Assembly (NCBI GenBank): GCA_041177965.1
Contig: JBEGWF010000162.1
Location: forward strand, 1 to 19,351
Direction of reading: 5' to 3'
Length of the DNA: 19,351 bases
DNA from: SXXZ01 sp041177965
GTDB lineage: Bacteria > Verrucomicrobiota > Verrucomicrobiia > Limisphaerales > UBA9464
Shown: piece after piece, positions 6,491 to 13,797 of the stretch
Numbering within the stretch: position 1 is the stretch's first letter
Layout: every line of letters begins with the position of its first letter
Made by a program: the position numbers and the translations under genes
Notes under the pieces: model-generated
Databases searched by the model: none
Told to the model about the DNA's origin: nothing
What the model saw: the letters and a program-made list of their open reading frames with translations, nothing else

Positions 6491-7644
6491 ACTCTCCCTT
6501 CCGACTCATCCTGCGCGAAGGCTGGCATTCCCGCCTCAATGCCGCCCTGACGCTGCTGGCCCTCACCGGTGCGGTGGCGATGTTGACGGCGGTGCACCTG
6601 CTCACCGCCGCCGCCGAACGCGAGACCCGTCGGGTCGTGCGCGATCTCGGGTTCAACCTGCGGATCCTGCCGAAGGAGACCGATCCGGAGCGCTTCTTCC
6701 TGGTGGGCCATTCCGAACACACGATGCCGGCCGAGGCGGTGAACCGGATGGCCGCCGGGGCCGGCACGTTCATCACCTTCAACCACCTGACACCGGTCCT
6801 CGAACGTCGGATCCAGGTGGGCGGCCATGAATGCCTGCTCACGGGCCTCGGTGACACCGTGGTGGGACCCGGTGAGAAGAAGCAGCCCATGGGATTCCGG
6901 ATCGCCCCGGGCACGGCGCATGTCGGGAGCGTTCTGGCCGAGCGACTGGGTCTCAAGACCGGCGGCACCCTGGAGGTGGCAGGCCGATCCCTCCGGGTGG
7001 AACGCATCCTGGTGGAGGCCGGCACGGAGGAGGATGTGCGGCTTTACACCGCATTGTCGGATGCCCAGGCCGCCCTGGGATTGCCGGGCCGCATCAGCGA
7101 GATCAAGGCGATCGACTGCCTGTGCCTGACCGCCGATCAGGATCCGTTGCCGAAGATCCGGGAGGCGCTCTCACGCCTGTTGCCCGAGGCCCGCGTCATC
7201 CAGATGCGCACCCTCGCCGATGCGCGGGCCAAGCAGCGACAGGCTTCGGAGCGCGTGAGCGCCTTCGCGGTGCCCATGACCCTGCTGGTCTCGGCCGTGT
7301 GGATCCTGGTGCTCGCCGTCCTGAATGTGCGCCAACGGCGGGTGGAGATCGGCCTCTGGCGTGCCCTGGGGACGGGCTCGTCGCGGATCGCGGCGTTGTT
7401 CCTCGGGAAGGCGGTGGTGCTGGGCGGGGTCGGCGGGATCCTCGGCTATGCGGTCGGGACGTTGGTCGCGCTGCATTGGGGAGCCGCTCTGTTTCCGGTG
7501 ACGGCGTCGTCGCTGAAGTCCGACCCGTCGCTGGTGCTGCCCGCGCTGGGGCTCACCCCTCTGTTCGCGGCCGCCGCCAGCTTCCTGCCGGCGATGATGG
7601 CCGTGGCGCAGGATCCGGCCGAAACCCTGCGCACCGATGGATGA
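6487..7644 (+). CDS. MacB/FtsX-type ABC transporter permease
   Basis: The 385-residue protein has the topology of MacB/LolC/FtsX permeases: one N-terminal helix (about 17-41), a large periplasmic domain (about 42-258), then three helices (about 260-280, 301-333, 350-373). The cytoplasmic NVRQRRVEIGLWRALGTGSSRI loop (from residue 280) and the terminal DPAETLR are family hallmarks. The ATPase is encoded by the next gene, not fused. Such transporters do not pump small solutes through the bilayer; they extract lipoproteins, transmit force, or drive efflux from the periplasm. No MacA-like adaptor or outer-membrane factor is adjacent, so LolCDE-like or FtsEX-like action with the preceding anchored protein is more plausible than drug efflux. 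The ATG overlaps the upstream stop by 4 nt. Confidence 0.88.
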   Translation: MNSPFRLILREGWHSRLNAALTLLALTGAVAMLTAVHLLTAAAERETRRVVRDLGFNLRILPKETDPERFFLVGHSEHTMPAEAVNRMAAGAGTFITFNHLTPVLERRIQVGGHECLLTGLGDTVVGPGEKKQPMGFRIAPGTAHVGSVLAERLGLKTGGTLEVAGRSLRVERILVEAGTEEDVRLYTALSDAQAALGLPGRISEIKAIDCLCLTADQDPLPKIREALSRLLPEARVIQMRTLADARAKQRQASERVSAFAVPMTLLVSAVWILVLAVLNVRQRRVEIGLWRALGTGSSRIAALFLGKAVVLGGVGGILGYAVGTLVALHWGAALFPVTASSLKSDPSLVLPALGLTPLFAAAASFLPAMMAVAQDPAETLRTDG

Positions 7645-8350
7645 CGCCATGACCGACCCGCTCATCGAGGCCTCGGGCCTCACCCGGAATTACGCCTCCC
7701 GCCCCGACCGGGTGGCCGGAGTCTCCGACCTGACCCTGCGCGTGGGGCGCGGCGAGTTCGTGGTGATCCAGGGAGCCAGCGGCTCCGGCAAGAGCACCCT
7801 GCTCTTGATGCTGGGGGCGTTGCTGAGGCCCCAGCGGGGAACACTGCGGGTGGATGGGGTCGATCTCTGCGGTTTGAACGCATCGGGATTGTCCCGGTTC
7901 CGGGCCCGGTCGGTGGGCTTCGTCTTCCAGTTGTTCCACCTCGTGCCCTACCTGACCGTGCACCACAACGTGCTGGCGGGTCTGCCGCCCGGCGGTGACG
8001 TCGACGCCTCCGAGGCCGACCGTTGGATCGAGGCCCTCGGGTTGACCGAGCGTCGGGATGCCGACCCCGCGACCCTGAGCGCGGGGGAACGGCAGCGGGT
8101 GGCCCTGGCCCGGGCCCTGGTCAAGCGCCCCCCCTTGATCCTCGCCGACGAGCCCACCGGCAATCTCGATCCCGACAACGCCGCCCGCGTGTTGGAGCAT
8201 CTCGACCGCTATCGCCGGGCCGGCGGCACGGTGGTGCTCGTGACCCACGGCTCCGAGGCCAACCGGTATGCCACCCAACGCCTCCGTCTGGAGGCCGGTC
8301 GGTGGGTGAGTCCCTCTTCGAACGCCCCTTCCCACGCATCCGCATCATGA
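7637..8350 (+). CDS. LolD/MacB-type ABC ATP-binding protein
   Basis: This is the ATPase partner of the preceding FtsX-type permease. Numbering from the second in-frame ATG (7649), it has Walker A GASGSGKST (42-50), Q-loop Q94, signature LSAGE (143-147), Walker B LILADEPTGNLD (163-174) and switch His200. DEPTGNLD is characteristic of the LolD/MacB/FtsE subfamily rather than of importer ATPases. Two starts are possible: 7637, which overlaps the permease stop by 8 nt (237 residues), and 7649, 4 nt after that stop, giving MTDPLIEASGL, which looks more like homologous N-termini (233 residues). Neither has a clear ribosome binding site. The C-terminal tail is short and Ser/Ala-rich. The stop overlaps the next ATG by 4 nt. 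Confidence 0.9.
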   Translation: MDDAMTDPLIEASGLTRNYASRPDRVAGVSDLTLRVGRGEFVVIQGASGSGKSTLLLMLGALLRPQRGTLRVDGVDLCGLNASGLSRFRARSVGFVFQLFHLVPYLTVHHNVLAGLPPGGDVDASEADRWIEALGLTERRDADPATLSAGERQRVALARALVKRPPLILADEPTGNLDPDNAARVLEHLDRYRRAGGTVVLVTHGSEANRYATQRLRLEAGRWVSPSSNAPSHASAS

Positions 8351-9774
8351 CCCGATTCCGCAACCCGATCGCCGCGGTGGCCTTCCTGGCCCTGGCTTCC
8401 GCCCGTGCCGCCGACTGGCCCACCTACCGGGGCGACTACGCCCGCAGCGGCGTCTCCACCCAGAGCCTGGCCGGCATTCCGGTGGTGTCCTGGACCTGGC
8501 GATCGAAGCACCCGCCGCAACCCGCGTGGCAGGGAGAGGCCAAGTGGGACGGCTGGAACAAGGTCTTCGACATGAAGCCGCGCCAGGCCTTCGACCGCGC
8601 CTTCCATGTCGTGGCCTCCGGTCGTCGGGCCTACTTCGGGTCGTCGGCCGATGATCAGGTGCGCTGCCTCGACGCCCGATCCGGCCAGGTCCTGTGGAGC
8701 TTCTTCACCGAGGGCCCGGTGCGGTTGGCTCCGACCCTGCACGAGGGGCGTCTCTATTTCGGAAGCGACGATGGCTGCGTGTACTGCCTGCAGGCCGACG
8801 ACGGACGATTGATCTGGAAGACCCGGGCCGTTCCCACCGATCGAAGGATCCCGGGCAATGGTCGCATCATTTCGGCCTGGCCGGTGCGCACTTCGGCGGT
8901 GGTCCAGGACGGCAAGGTGTATGTGACGGCGGGGATGTTTCCGGCCGATGGTGTCCACCTGATCGCCCTCGATGCCGGCACCGGTGCCGAGGTCTGGCGT
9001 CAGGTCCAGAACGACCTGCCGGCCCAGGGGTATCTGCTGGCCTCCCGCAGTCGGTTGTACGTGCCGGCGGGGCGCAACAATCCGGCCGTGTGCGACATCG
9101 CCACGGGCAAGCGGGTGCGGGTGGTCGAGGGGGCCGGGGGCACCTATGCGCTCCTCACCGACGATCTGCTGGTCTTCGGCCCGGGCAAGACCGGTCAATT
9201 GGGCGCGGTGGAGGAGGGGAGCTCCGATCAGTTGGCCAGCTTCCAGGGCAACCACATGATCGTCACGGGCAACCGGTCCTACCTGCATTCCGATTCCGAG
9301 ATCAGCGCTCTGGACCGCGGACGTTATCTGCAGTTGGCGCGGGAGCGGAAATCGATCTCCTCCCAACAGGCCGCGTTGGCCAAGAAGGTCAAGGCGCTGG
9401 GCAACAAACCGGGCGGCGACGAGGAACGCGCCCAGCTGAAGAAACAATTGGCCGATCTGGGCAGGCGCCTCGACGAGGCCACTCAGGCGATGGACCAATG
9501 CTTGCTGTGGAAGGTCCCGTCGACCTGGCCTCATGAGGTCATCCTGGCCGGGGACACCCTGATCCTCGGGGGCTCCGGCGAGGTGGTCGGACTGCCCGCC
9601 GCCTCCGGAAAGCTCGGATGGAAACTCCCCGTGCCCGGCATCGCCTACGGCCTGGCCGCGGCCGATGACGCCGTGTTCGTCAGCACCGATCACGGAGCGA
9701 TCCTCTGCCTGCGCTCGCCCAGCGCCACGCAACCCACCTCCCCGACCCGCACCTCCGATTCTTCCCGCCCATGA
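8347..9774 (+). CDS. Secreted PQQ-like beta-propeller protein with coiled-coil insertion
   Basis: The 475-residue protein has a signal peptide (about 1-21, ...ASARA|ADW) and begins DWPTYRGDYARSG, the entry to many PQQ-like propellers. Repeats with the W/Y-motif pattern follow: LDARSGQVLW (108-117), LQADDGRLIW (148-157), LDAGTGAEVW (208-217), and after the insertion LPAASGKLGW (416-425). A strongly charged helical block, about 325-385 (LARERK...EERAQLKKQL...RRLDEA), interrupts the propeller and looks like a coiled coil, perhaps a docking arm. I see no dehydrogenase signature, so the fold is probably used as a scaffold (compare BamB) and not as a quinoprotein enzyme. It lies in the periplasm or on the outer membrane. 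It overlaps both neighbours by ATGA and has no Shine-Dalgarno, implying coupled translation with the chimeric propeller that follows. Confidence 0.85.
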   Translation: MTRFRNPIAAVAFLALASARAADWPTYRGDYARSGVSTQSLAGIPVVSWTWRSKHPPQPAWQGEAKWDGWNKVFDMKPRQAFDRAFHVVASGRRAYFGSSADDQVRCLDARSGQVLWSFFTEGPVRLAPTLHEGRLYFGSDDGCVYCLQADDGRLIWKTRAVPTDRRIPGNGRIISAWPVRTSAVVQDGKVYVTAGMFPADGVHLIALDAGTGAEVWRQVQNDLPAQGYLLASRSRLYVPAGRNNPAVCDIATGKRVRVVEGAGGTYALLTDDLLVFGPGKTGQLGAVEEGSSDQLASFQGNHMIVTGNRSYLHSDSEISALDRGRYLQLARERKSISSQQAALAKKVKALGNKPGGDEERAQLKKQLADLGRRLDEATQAMDQCLLWKVPSTWPHEVILAGDTLILGGSGEVVGLPAASGKLGWKLPVPGIAYGLAAADDAVFVSTDHGAILCLRSPSATQPTSPTRTSDSSRP

Positions 9775-12647
9775 CCACCTCCTTTTTGATTCGTCTGGGA
9801 GCCTCCCTGATCGTCAGCGCCACTCTGGGTGTGTGCGCCCAGGAATCCGGACGCATCGGCCGTTGGGTGTTCGCGCCCGAATGGGCCCAGAACGCCGGCA
9901 TGCGCGCGCCGGTCGGCAAAGAGCTGACCTTCGTCGGCAAACCCCGATTGGTGAAGGACCCCGGGCCGCCCCGGATGGAATTGCCCGGCCGCGAGGAGCG
10001 CATCGTGGTCGCCAACGCCCCGGATCGCACCCTGATGCCGGAACGCGACCTGACGGCCGAGGCCTGGGTGCGGGTGGATCGGGTGACCCCGTGGGGCGGA
10101 TTCATCGGCCAGGTGCAGGACAACGGCGACTTCGAGCGCGGATGGGTGCTGGGTGCCGTGGAATCGCGCTTCGCCTTCGCCCTCGCGTCCGAGGGAGGCA
10201 AACGCCTGACCTTCCTGACTGCGCCATCGGCCTTCCAGACCAACCGATGGTATCATGTGGCCGGCGTCTATGACGGCACCGAGATGCGCCTGATGGTCGA
10301 TGGCGCGGTCGTGGCCACGAGTCGGGACCAGTCGGGGCCCATCCTGTATGCGCCTTCCGGTCCGATGGTCATCGGGGCCTATCAGGACGACGATGAGCAC
10401 TTCCGCCTTGCCGGGGCTCTGCATGAAGTGGGCCTGTTCCGGAGGGCGCTGCCCATCGCGGAGTTGCAGGCCCACCATGAGGGTCGCAAGCGGATGTTCC
10501 CGGAGCCGTCGCCCGAGCCGATCTTCGCCAAGCCCGACTTCGGTCCGTTCGTCGATTGGGTGGATCGCACGACGGTGGAGGTGGTCTGGGAGACGTCGAC
10601 GGACGAGCCGACCGTCTTGGAACTCGAGTCGCCCGACGGTACCCGCCAGCGCCGGGACGGGCGGCCGGGACGGAACCATTCGGTGACGCTCACCGGGCTG
10701 CTGCCCGACCGGGAGTATCACTACCGGTTGATCTTTTCCGATCGCGAAGGACGTCCGGTCACCAGTCGTCGGTACCTCTTCGATTCCTCGTTCTATTATC
10801 GACCGGCCCGGCCGGCGGTCTCCTCGACCACGCCGGCGGCCTCTCGGGCCGCACAGGTCATCCGGGCTTCCGGAGTGCATCAGGGCTATGCGTTGATCCA
10901 CGGTTCCGCCGACGCCGATCTCGCGATCGAACTGGTGCGTCAGAGCGATCTGGAGGTGGTCCTGGTGGAGAAGGAGCCAGCGTTGATCCAACGTCTGAGA
11001 CAGCGCTTGGACGAGGCGGGGATCTATGGAGTCCGCGCCACGGTGATGCATGGCGATGGGGCGCAACTGCCCTTGGGAGGCCTCACGGCCAACCTGATCG
11101 TGGTCACTTCAGGTCGGCCGCCCGAAGTGTCGGCCACCGAGGTTCACCGGTTGCTCCGACCGGTGGGCGGGGCCTTCTTGGCGGAGGTGCTGGCCGGGCA
11201 GTCGCAGGCCTGGGCCCGATGGGTGGAGGGTTCTCCCTTGTCGGACTGGAGCGCTGTCCCGGGGGCCGCCGGCGACCGCGGTGAACTGCGCCGATGGGTG
11301 CGGGGTCGATTGGCCGGTGCGGGCGACTGGACGCACCAGTACGGCCGCGCCGACAACTCCTCGAGCAGCCTCGACGACCTCGTCCGCGGCGACTTGCAGG
11401 TGGCCTGGTGGGGAGACCCGGGTCCGCGGCCCATGCCCGATCGGGGCAATCGCAACCCGGCCCCTCTGAGCGTCGACGGTCGCCTGATGATCCAGGGCGA
11501 CCGCATCCTCTTCGGGTTGGACGCCTACAACGGGGCCATCCTGTGGTCGTTCTCCTGCCCGGAGATCCGCCGCGCCAACGTCACCCGCGACAGTTCCAAC
11601 ATGACGGCCGCCGGGGACCGGCTCTTCGTGGCCCACGGTCGCCATTGCGTGGGGATCGACGCCCAGACGGGGGCGAGGTCGCGCCGCTACTCGGTTCCCG
11701 CGGCCGGCGAGCAGGCTCGGGATTGGGGCTACGTCGCCGCCGAGGCCGGGTTGCTCATCGGCAGTCGGGTGAAGCCGGGATCGGCGTATCTGGGCGATGA
11801 CGGCGAGTGGTACGAGGAGTATGCCGCCGACCAGATCGCGCGCGTGACCAGCGACCTGCTCTTCGCCATGGATCCCGAGACGGGCAAGCCCGTGTGGCAG
11901 TATCAGGGCGGGGCGGTCCTCAATTCCACGATCACGCTCGGTGACGGCATGATCTTCTTCCTGGAGAGCCGCAATCCGGTGGCCGTTTCCGCGCCCTTCG
12001 CCCGGCAGAGCCCCGAGGTCCTGACCGATCAATGGTTGGTGGCCTTGGATCTGAAGACCGGAAAGAAACTCTGGCAGAAGACCCACGACTTCAGCGCCCT
12101 GAAGTTCATGACCTACCTCGTCCATGGAAAGAACACGGTGGTGGTGACCGGTACCGATGCCTCGAAGCATTTCCACACCCTCGCCTTCAACGCGCCTTCA
12201 CCCCGCGGGAACCAGGACACCGGCGACGACATCATCGGTGCGATCGGCGGGCGCCTGCTCTGGTCCGAGTCGCACAAGGAGGACAAGGGGCATCATAGCG
12301 GCCATCTGCAGCATCCGGTGGTCATCGGGGACACCTACTACTCCGACCAACGCGCCTTCAAGCTCACCACGGGCGAACTGGTCCGCAAAGACCTGCCCGA
12401 GCGTCGGGGATGCGGCGTCATGTCGGCCGGGCGCAACGCCATCTTCTTCCGGCATCACTTCCACGGCATGTGGGATCTGGAGTCGGACAAGCGCACCCAA
12501 TTCGAGGGGATCCGATCGGGTTGCTGGCTGAGCATGATCCCCGCGGGTGGGATGCTGCTGGCGCCGGAGACCAGCGCGGGGTGTTCGTGCACGCACGCGA
12601 TCCAGACCTCGATCGGCTATATCCCCAAGACTCTGGCGGGGCGATAG
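9771..12647 (+). CDS. Secreted LamG / Fn3-like / methyltransferase-fold / PQQ-like beta-propeller chimera
   Basis: The 958-residue last gene of the operon has a signal peptide (about 1-23) and four regions. Residues 30-240 are a LamG/concanavalin-like domain (LTAEAWVRVD, WYHVAGVYDGTEMRLMVDG). Residues 255-342 are Fn3-like and resemble the N-terminal domain of purple acid phosphatases (TTVEVVWETSTDEPTVLELE, LLPDREYHYRL). Residues 362-475 are a SAM-methyltransferase-like Rossmann domain (VVLVEKEPALIQRLRQRL, MHGDGAQLPL) whose glycine-rich motif I is degenerate (IHGSADADLA). Residues 515-950 are a PQQ-like propeller (LDAYNGAILWSFS, MDPETGKPVWQY, LDLKTGKKLWQ). The C-terminus is rich in Cys and His: RHHFH (894-898), C881, C918 and GCSC (937-940). 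An exported methyltransferase fold is unexpected because SAM is cytosolic, so this part may be a binding module. Catalysis is unproven. Confidence 0.85.
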   Translation: MTTSFLIRLGASLIVSATLGVCAQESGRIGRWVFAPEWAQNAGMRAPVGKELTFVGKPRLVKDPGPPRMELPGREERIVVANAPDRTLMPERDLTAEAWVRVDRVTPWGGFIGQVQDNGDFERGWVLGAVESRFAFALASEGGKRLTFLTAPSAFQTNRWYHVAGVYDGTEMRLMVDGAVVATSRDQSGPILYAPSGPMVIGAYQDDDEHFRLAGALHEVGLFRRALPIAELQAHHEGRKRMFPEPSPEPIFAKPDFGPFVDWVDRTTVEVVWETSTDEPTVLELESPDGTRQRRDGRPGRNHSVTLTGLLPDREYHYRLIFSDREGRPVTSRRYLFDSSFYYRPARPAVSSTTPAASRAAQVIRASGVHQGYALIHGSADADLAIELVRQSDLEVVLVEKEPALIQRLRQRLDEAGIYGVRATVMHGDGAQLPLGGLTANLIVVTSGRPPEVSATEVHRLLRPVGGAFLAEVLAGQSQAWARWVEGSPLSDWSAVPGAAGDRGELRRWVRGRLAGAGDWTHQYGRADNSSSSLDDLVRGDLQVAWWGDPGPRPMPDRGNRNPAPLSVDGRLMIQGDRILFGLDAYNGAILWSFSCPEIRRANVTRDSSNMTAAGDRLFVAHGRHCVGIDAQTGARSRRYSVPAAGEQARDWGYVAAEAGLLIGSRVKPGSAYLGDDGEWYEEYAADQIARVTSDLLFAMDPETGKPVWQYQGGAVLNSTITLGDGMIFFLESRNPVAVSAPFARQSPEVLTDQWLVALDLKTGKKLWQKTHDFSALKFMTYLVHGKNTVVVTGTDASKHFHTLAFNAPSPRGNQDTGDDIIGAIGGRLLWSESHKEDKGHHSGHLQHPVVIGDTYYSDQRAFKLTTGELVRKDLPERRGCGVMSAGRNAIFFRHHFHGMWDLESDKRTQFEGIRSGCWLSMIPAGGMLLAPETSAGCSCTHAIQTSIGYIPKTLAGR

Positions 12648-12664
12648 ACCGGCGGTGGGGGGCG

Positions 12665-13351
12665 TCAGAGGGGGCCGACCGGCGGATGCTCCCGGTACAC
12701 GTCGGTCACGATGGCCTCCTTGGCCTTCCAAACCAATGTCATGGTCAGGGCGACCGGAGGAAGTCCCAGCGAGACCACCAGGAACACCCGGCCCTGCTCC
12801 AGCACCTCGAGCCACTCCTGCAGTCCTGCAGGGGCGATCGGGAACTCCCGGGCCGCGGTCCAACCGGCCGCGAAGACCAGCAGCGTGGTCAGCAGGCTGG
12901 TGTTGATGGTGGTGAAGAGCCGCATGTCCGAGCGCAGCGTCTCGTCCGGCAGCATCGCGGCCAGGCGTCGCAGCGCATGGTTCAGGGCCAGGAGGAACCC
13001 GAGCCCGGAGAACAGCAGGAGCAGGAGGCTGGCTCCGAAGAGGTCCACCTCGGGACGCCGGCTCCACCACCAGGTGAAGGGCGAGAGGGCCAGGTTCAGG
13101 AGGGCCAACAGTTCCGCCCGCCGGACCGAGTGGATCCAGACCCGTTCCTGCGGTTGGAAACGCTCGAGTTGTTTCAGGCCGAACCAGACCAACCCGCACG
13201 AGACCACCGGCACGCCGAGTCCCCATTGCGACCAAAGGTCGCCCAGGGCGGTGCGGGCGCACGCGAGCAGGGCCACGGGCAGACCCCAGAAAAGGGCCGA
13301 CAACCCGCGCACGACGCGGGCGAGCGAAGGTAGCAACTGGTCCTGATTCAC
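12665..13351 (-). CDS. Small polytopic membrane protein, unknown function
   Basis: I do not recognise this 228-residue protein. Hydrophobic segments at about residues 17-33, 45-60, 81-97, 104-123, 147-165 and 187-208 suggest five or six membrane helices. A soluble stretch after the fourth (HALRRLAAMLPDETLRSDM, 126-143) is amphipathic. The GTG at 13351 (protein starting VNQDQLLPSLARV) is chosen because the open frame upstream runs through GC-rich repeats, a terminator and the tRNA, which cannot be coding; no strong ribosome binding site is visible. The gene is convergent with the large plus-strand operon, with only 17 bp between the stops. It is transcribed in the same direction as the tRNA but lies beyond the tRNA terminator, so it needs its own promoter in 13352-13573. 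It could be a DUF-type integral membrane protein. Confidence 0.7.
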   Translation of the reverse strand: MNQDQLLPSLARVVRGLSALFWGLPVALLACARTALGDLWSQWGLGVPVVSCGLVWFGLKQLERFQPQERVWIHSVRRAELLALLNLALSPFTWWWSRRPEVDLFGASLLLLLFSGLGFLLALNHALRRLAAMLPDETLRSDMRLFTTINTSLLTTLLVFAAGWTAAREFPIAPAGLQEWLEVLEQGRVFLVVSLGLPPVALTMTLVWKAKEAIVTDVYREHPPVGPL

Positions 13352-13474
13352 CGCGGACGAACCCAACGCTGTTTGACCACCCGGCGGCAAGGAGGAACCC
13401 GCGCCACGGGTGGGTATCGGAGGGCGATGCCACTTCGATGTTCGGGGGGAATCCGCCGATCGGAATGCAAGAAG

Positions 13475-13492
13475 ACCGGTCCCGGGGCCGGT
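13475..13492. repeat. Diverged copy of the tRNA terminator palindrome
   Basis: ACCGGTCCC/GGGGCCGGT forms a 9-bp stem with one T-G pair. With its left flank (AAGACCGG) it repeats the palindrome at 13574-13601 with a single difference over the shared core, but lacks the T-run on the right side. It looks like a duplicated, decayed terminator or a small repetitive palindrome. Confidence 0.55.
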
Positions 13493-13494
13493 GG

Positions 13495-13527
13495 ACGGGG
13501 AGAGACGGGGAGAGACGGGGAATCGGG
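13495..13527 (+). repeat. Tandem 10-bp G-rich repeat (AGAGACGGGG)
   Basis: Runs of G at 13497-13500, 13507-13510, 13517-13520 and 13525-13527 are separated by loops of 6, 6 and 4 nt because AGAGACGGGG is repeated. The four runs fit a two- or three-tetrad G-quadruplex pattern on the plus strand. They lie in the presumed upstream region of the minus-strand membrane protein, so they would be on the non-transcribed strand. Confidence 0.5.
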
Positions 13528-13573
13528 AGGGTGCGCCGTGCCGGGCGCACGCACCAAGCCATGCCGACCAATA

Positions 13574-13601
13574 AAAAGACCGGCCCCGGGGCCGGTCTTT
13601 T
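13574..13601 (-). terminator. Intrinsic terminator of tRNA-Gly
   Basis: AAAAGACCGGCCCC and GGGGCCGGTCTTTT are exact reverse complements (28 bp, 14-bp arms). On the minus strand the stem ends in TTTTT followed by AT, a proper U-tract. It begins 7 nt after the encoded CCA of the tRNA. Because of its symmetry it can also work on plus-strand transcripts. Confidence 0.85.
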
Positions 13602-13608
13602 GAGAGAT

Positions 13609-13685
13609 TGGAGCGAGTGAAGGGATTCGAACCCTCGACATTCACCTTGGCAAGGTGACGCTCTACCAGACTGAGCTACACTCGC
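13609..13685 (-). tRNA. tRNA-Gly (anticodon GCC), CCA encoded
   Basis: Read on the minus strand, the cloverleaf is complete. It has acceptor GCGAGTG/CACTCGC, D stem GCTC/GAGC, and anticodon stem TCACC/GGTGA around TTGCCAA, giving anticodon GCC for glycine. The T arm contains GGTTCGAATCC. The discriminator is T, as expected for bacterial tRNA-Gly, and CCA is encoded (TGG at 13609-13611 on the plus strand). It is followed directly by the terminator at 13574-13601 and appears to be a single-gene transcript. Confidence 0.96.
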
Positions 13686-13797
13686 GTTTGCTGGAGACAA
13701 GGTGGTCGAAGAGCGGGTGGGTTGGCAAGGAGTTTCGAGAGCGGTCCCATTGTCTTTTTGTCCGCCGGCGGGCCCTGCACCCGCGGGAGGGCGGGGG

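Larger units (their letters stand above)
13352..13573. other. Non-coding spacer with terminator-like repeat and G-rich repeats
   Basis: Open frames on both strands here are low-complexity shadows. The spacer should contain the promoter of the minus-strand membrane protein, but no clear -10/-35 pair is visible. It holds the diverged terminator copy at 13475-13492 and the G-run repeat at 13495-13527. Confidence 0.5.

Noticed and set aside
8347..12647. Active PQQ-dependent dehydrogenases
   Set aside because: Propeller repeats are present, but I see neither the quinoprotein dehydrogenase signatures nor a cytochrome partner or pqq biosynthesis gene in the operon; scaffold use is more likely.
13352..13645. 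N-terminal extension of the minus-strand membrane protein by 98 residues
   Set aside because: The extension would read through the tRNA 3' part, its terminator and G-rich repeats; the GTG at 13351 gives a sensible N-terminus.
13609..13685. tRNA-Gly as the attachment site of an integrated element
   Set aside because: No integrase, no second copy of the tRNA 3' end within the window, and base composition is similar on both sides.
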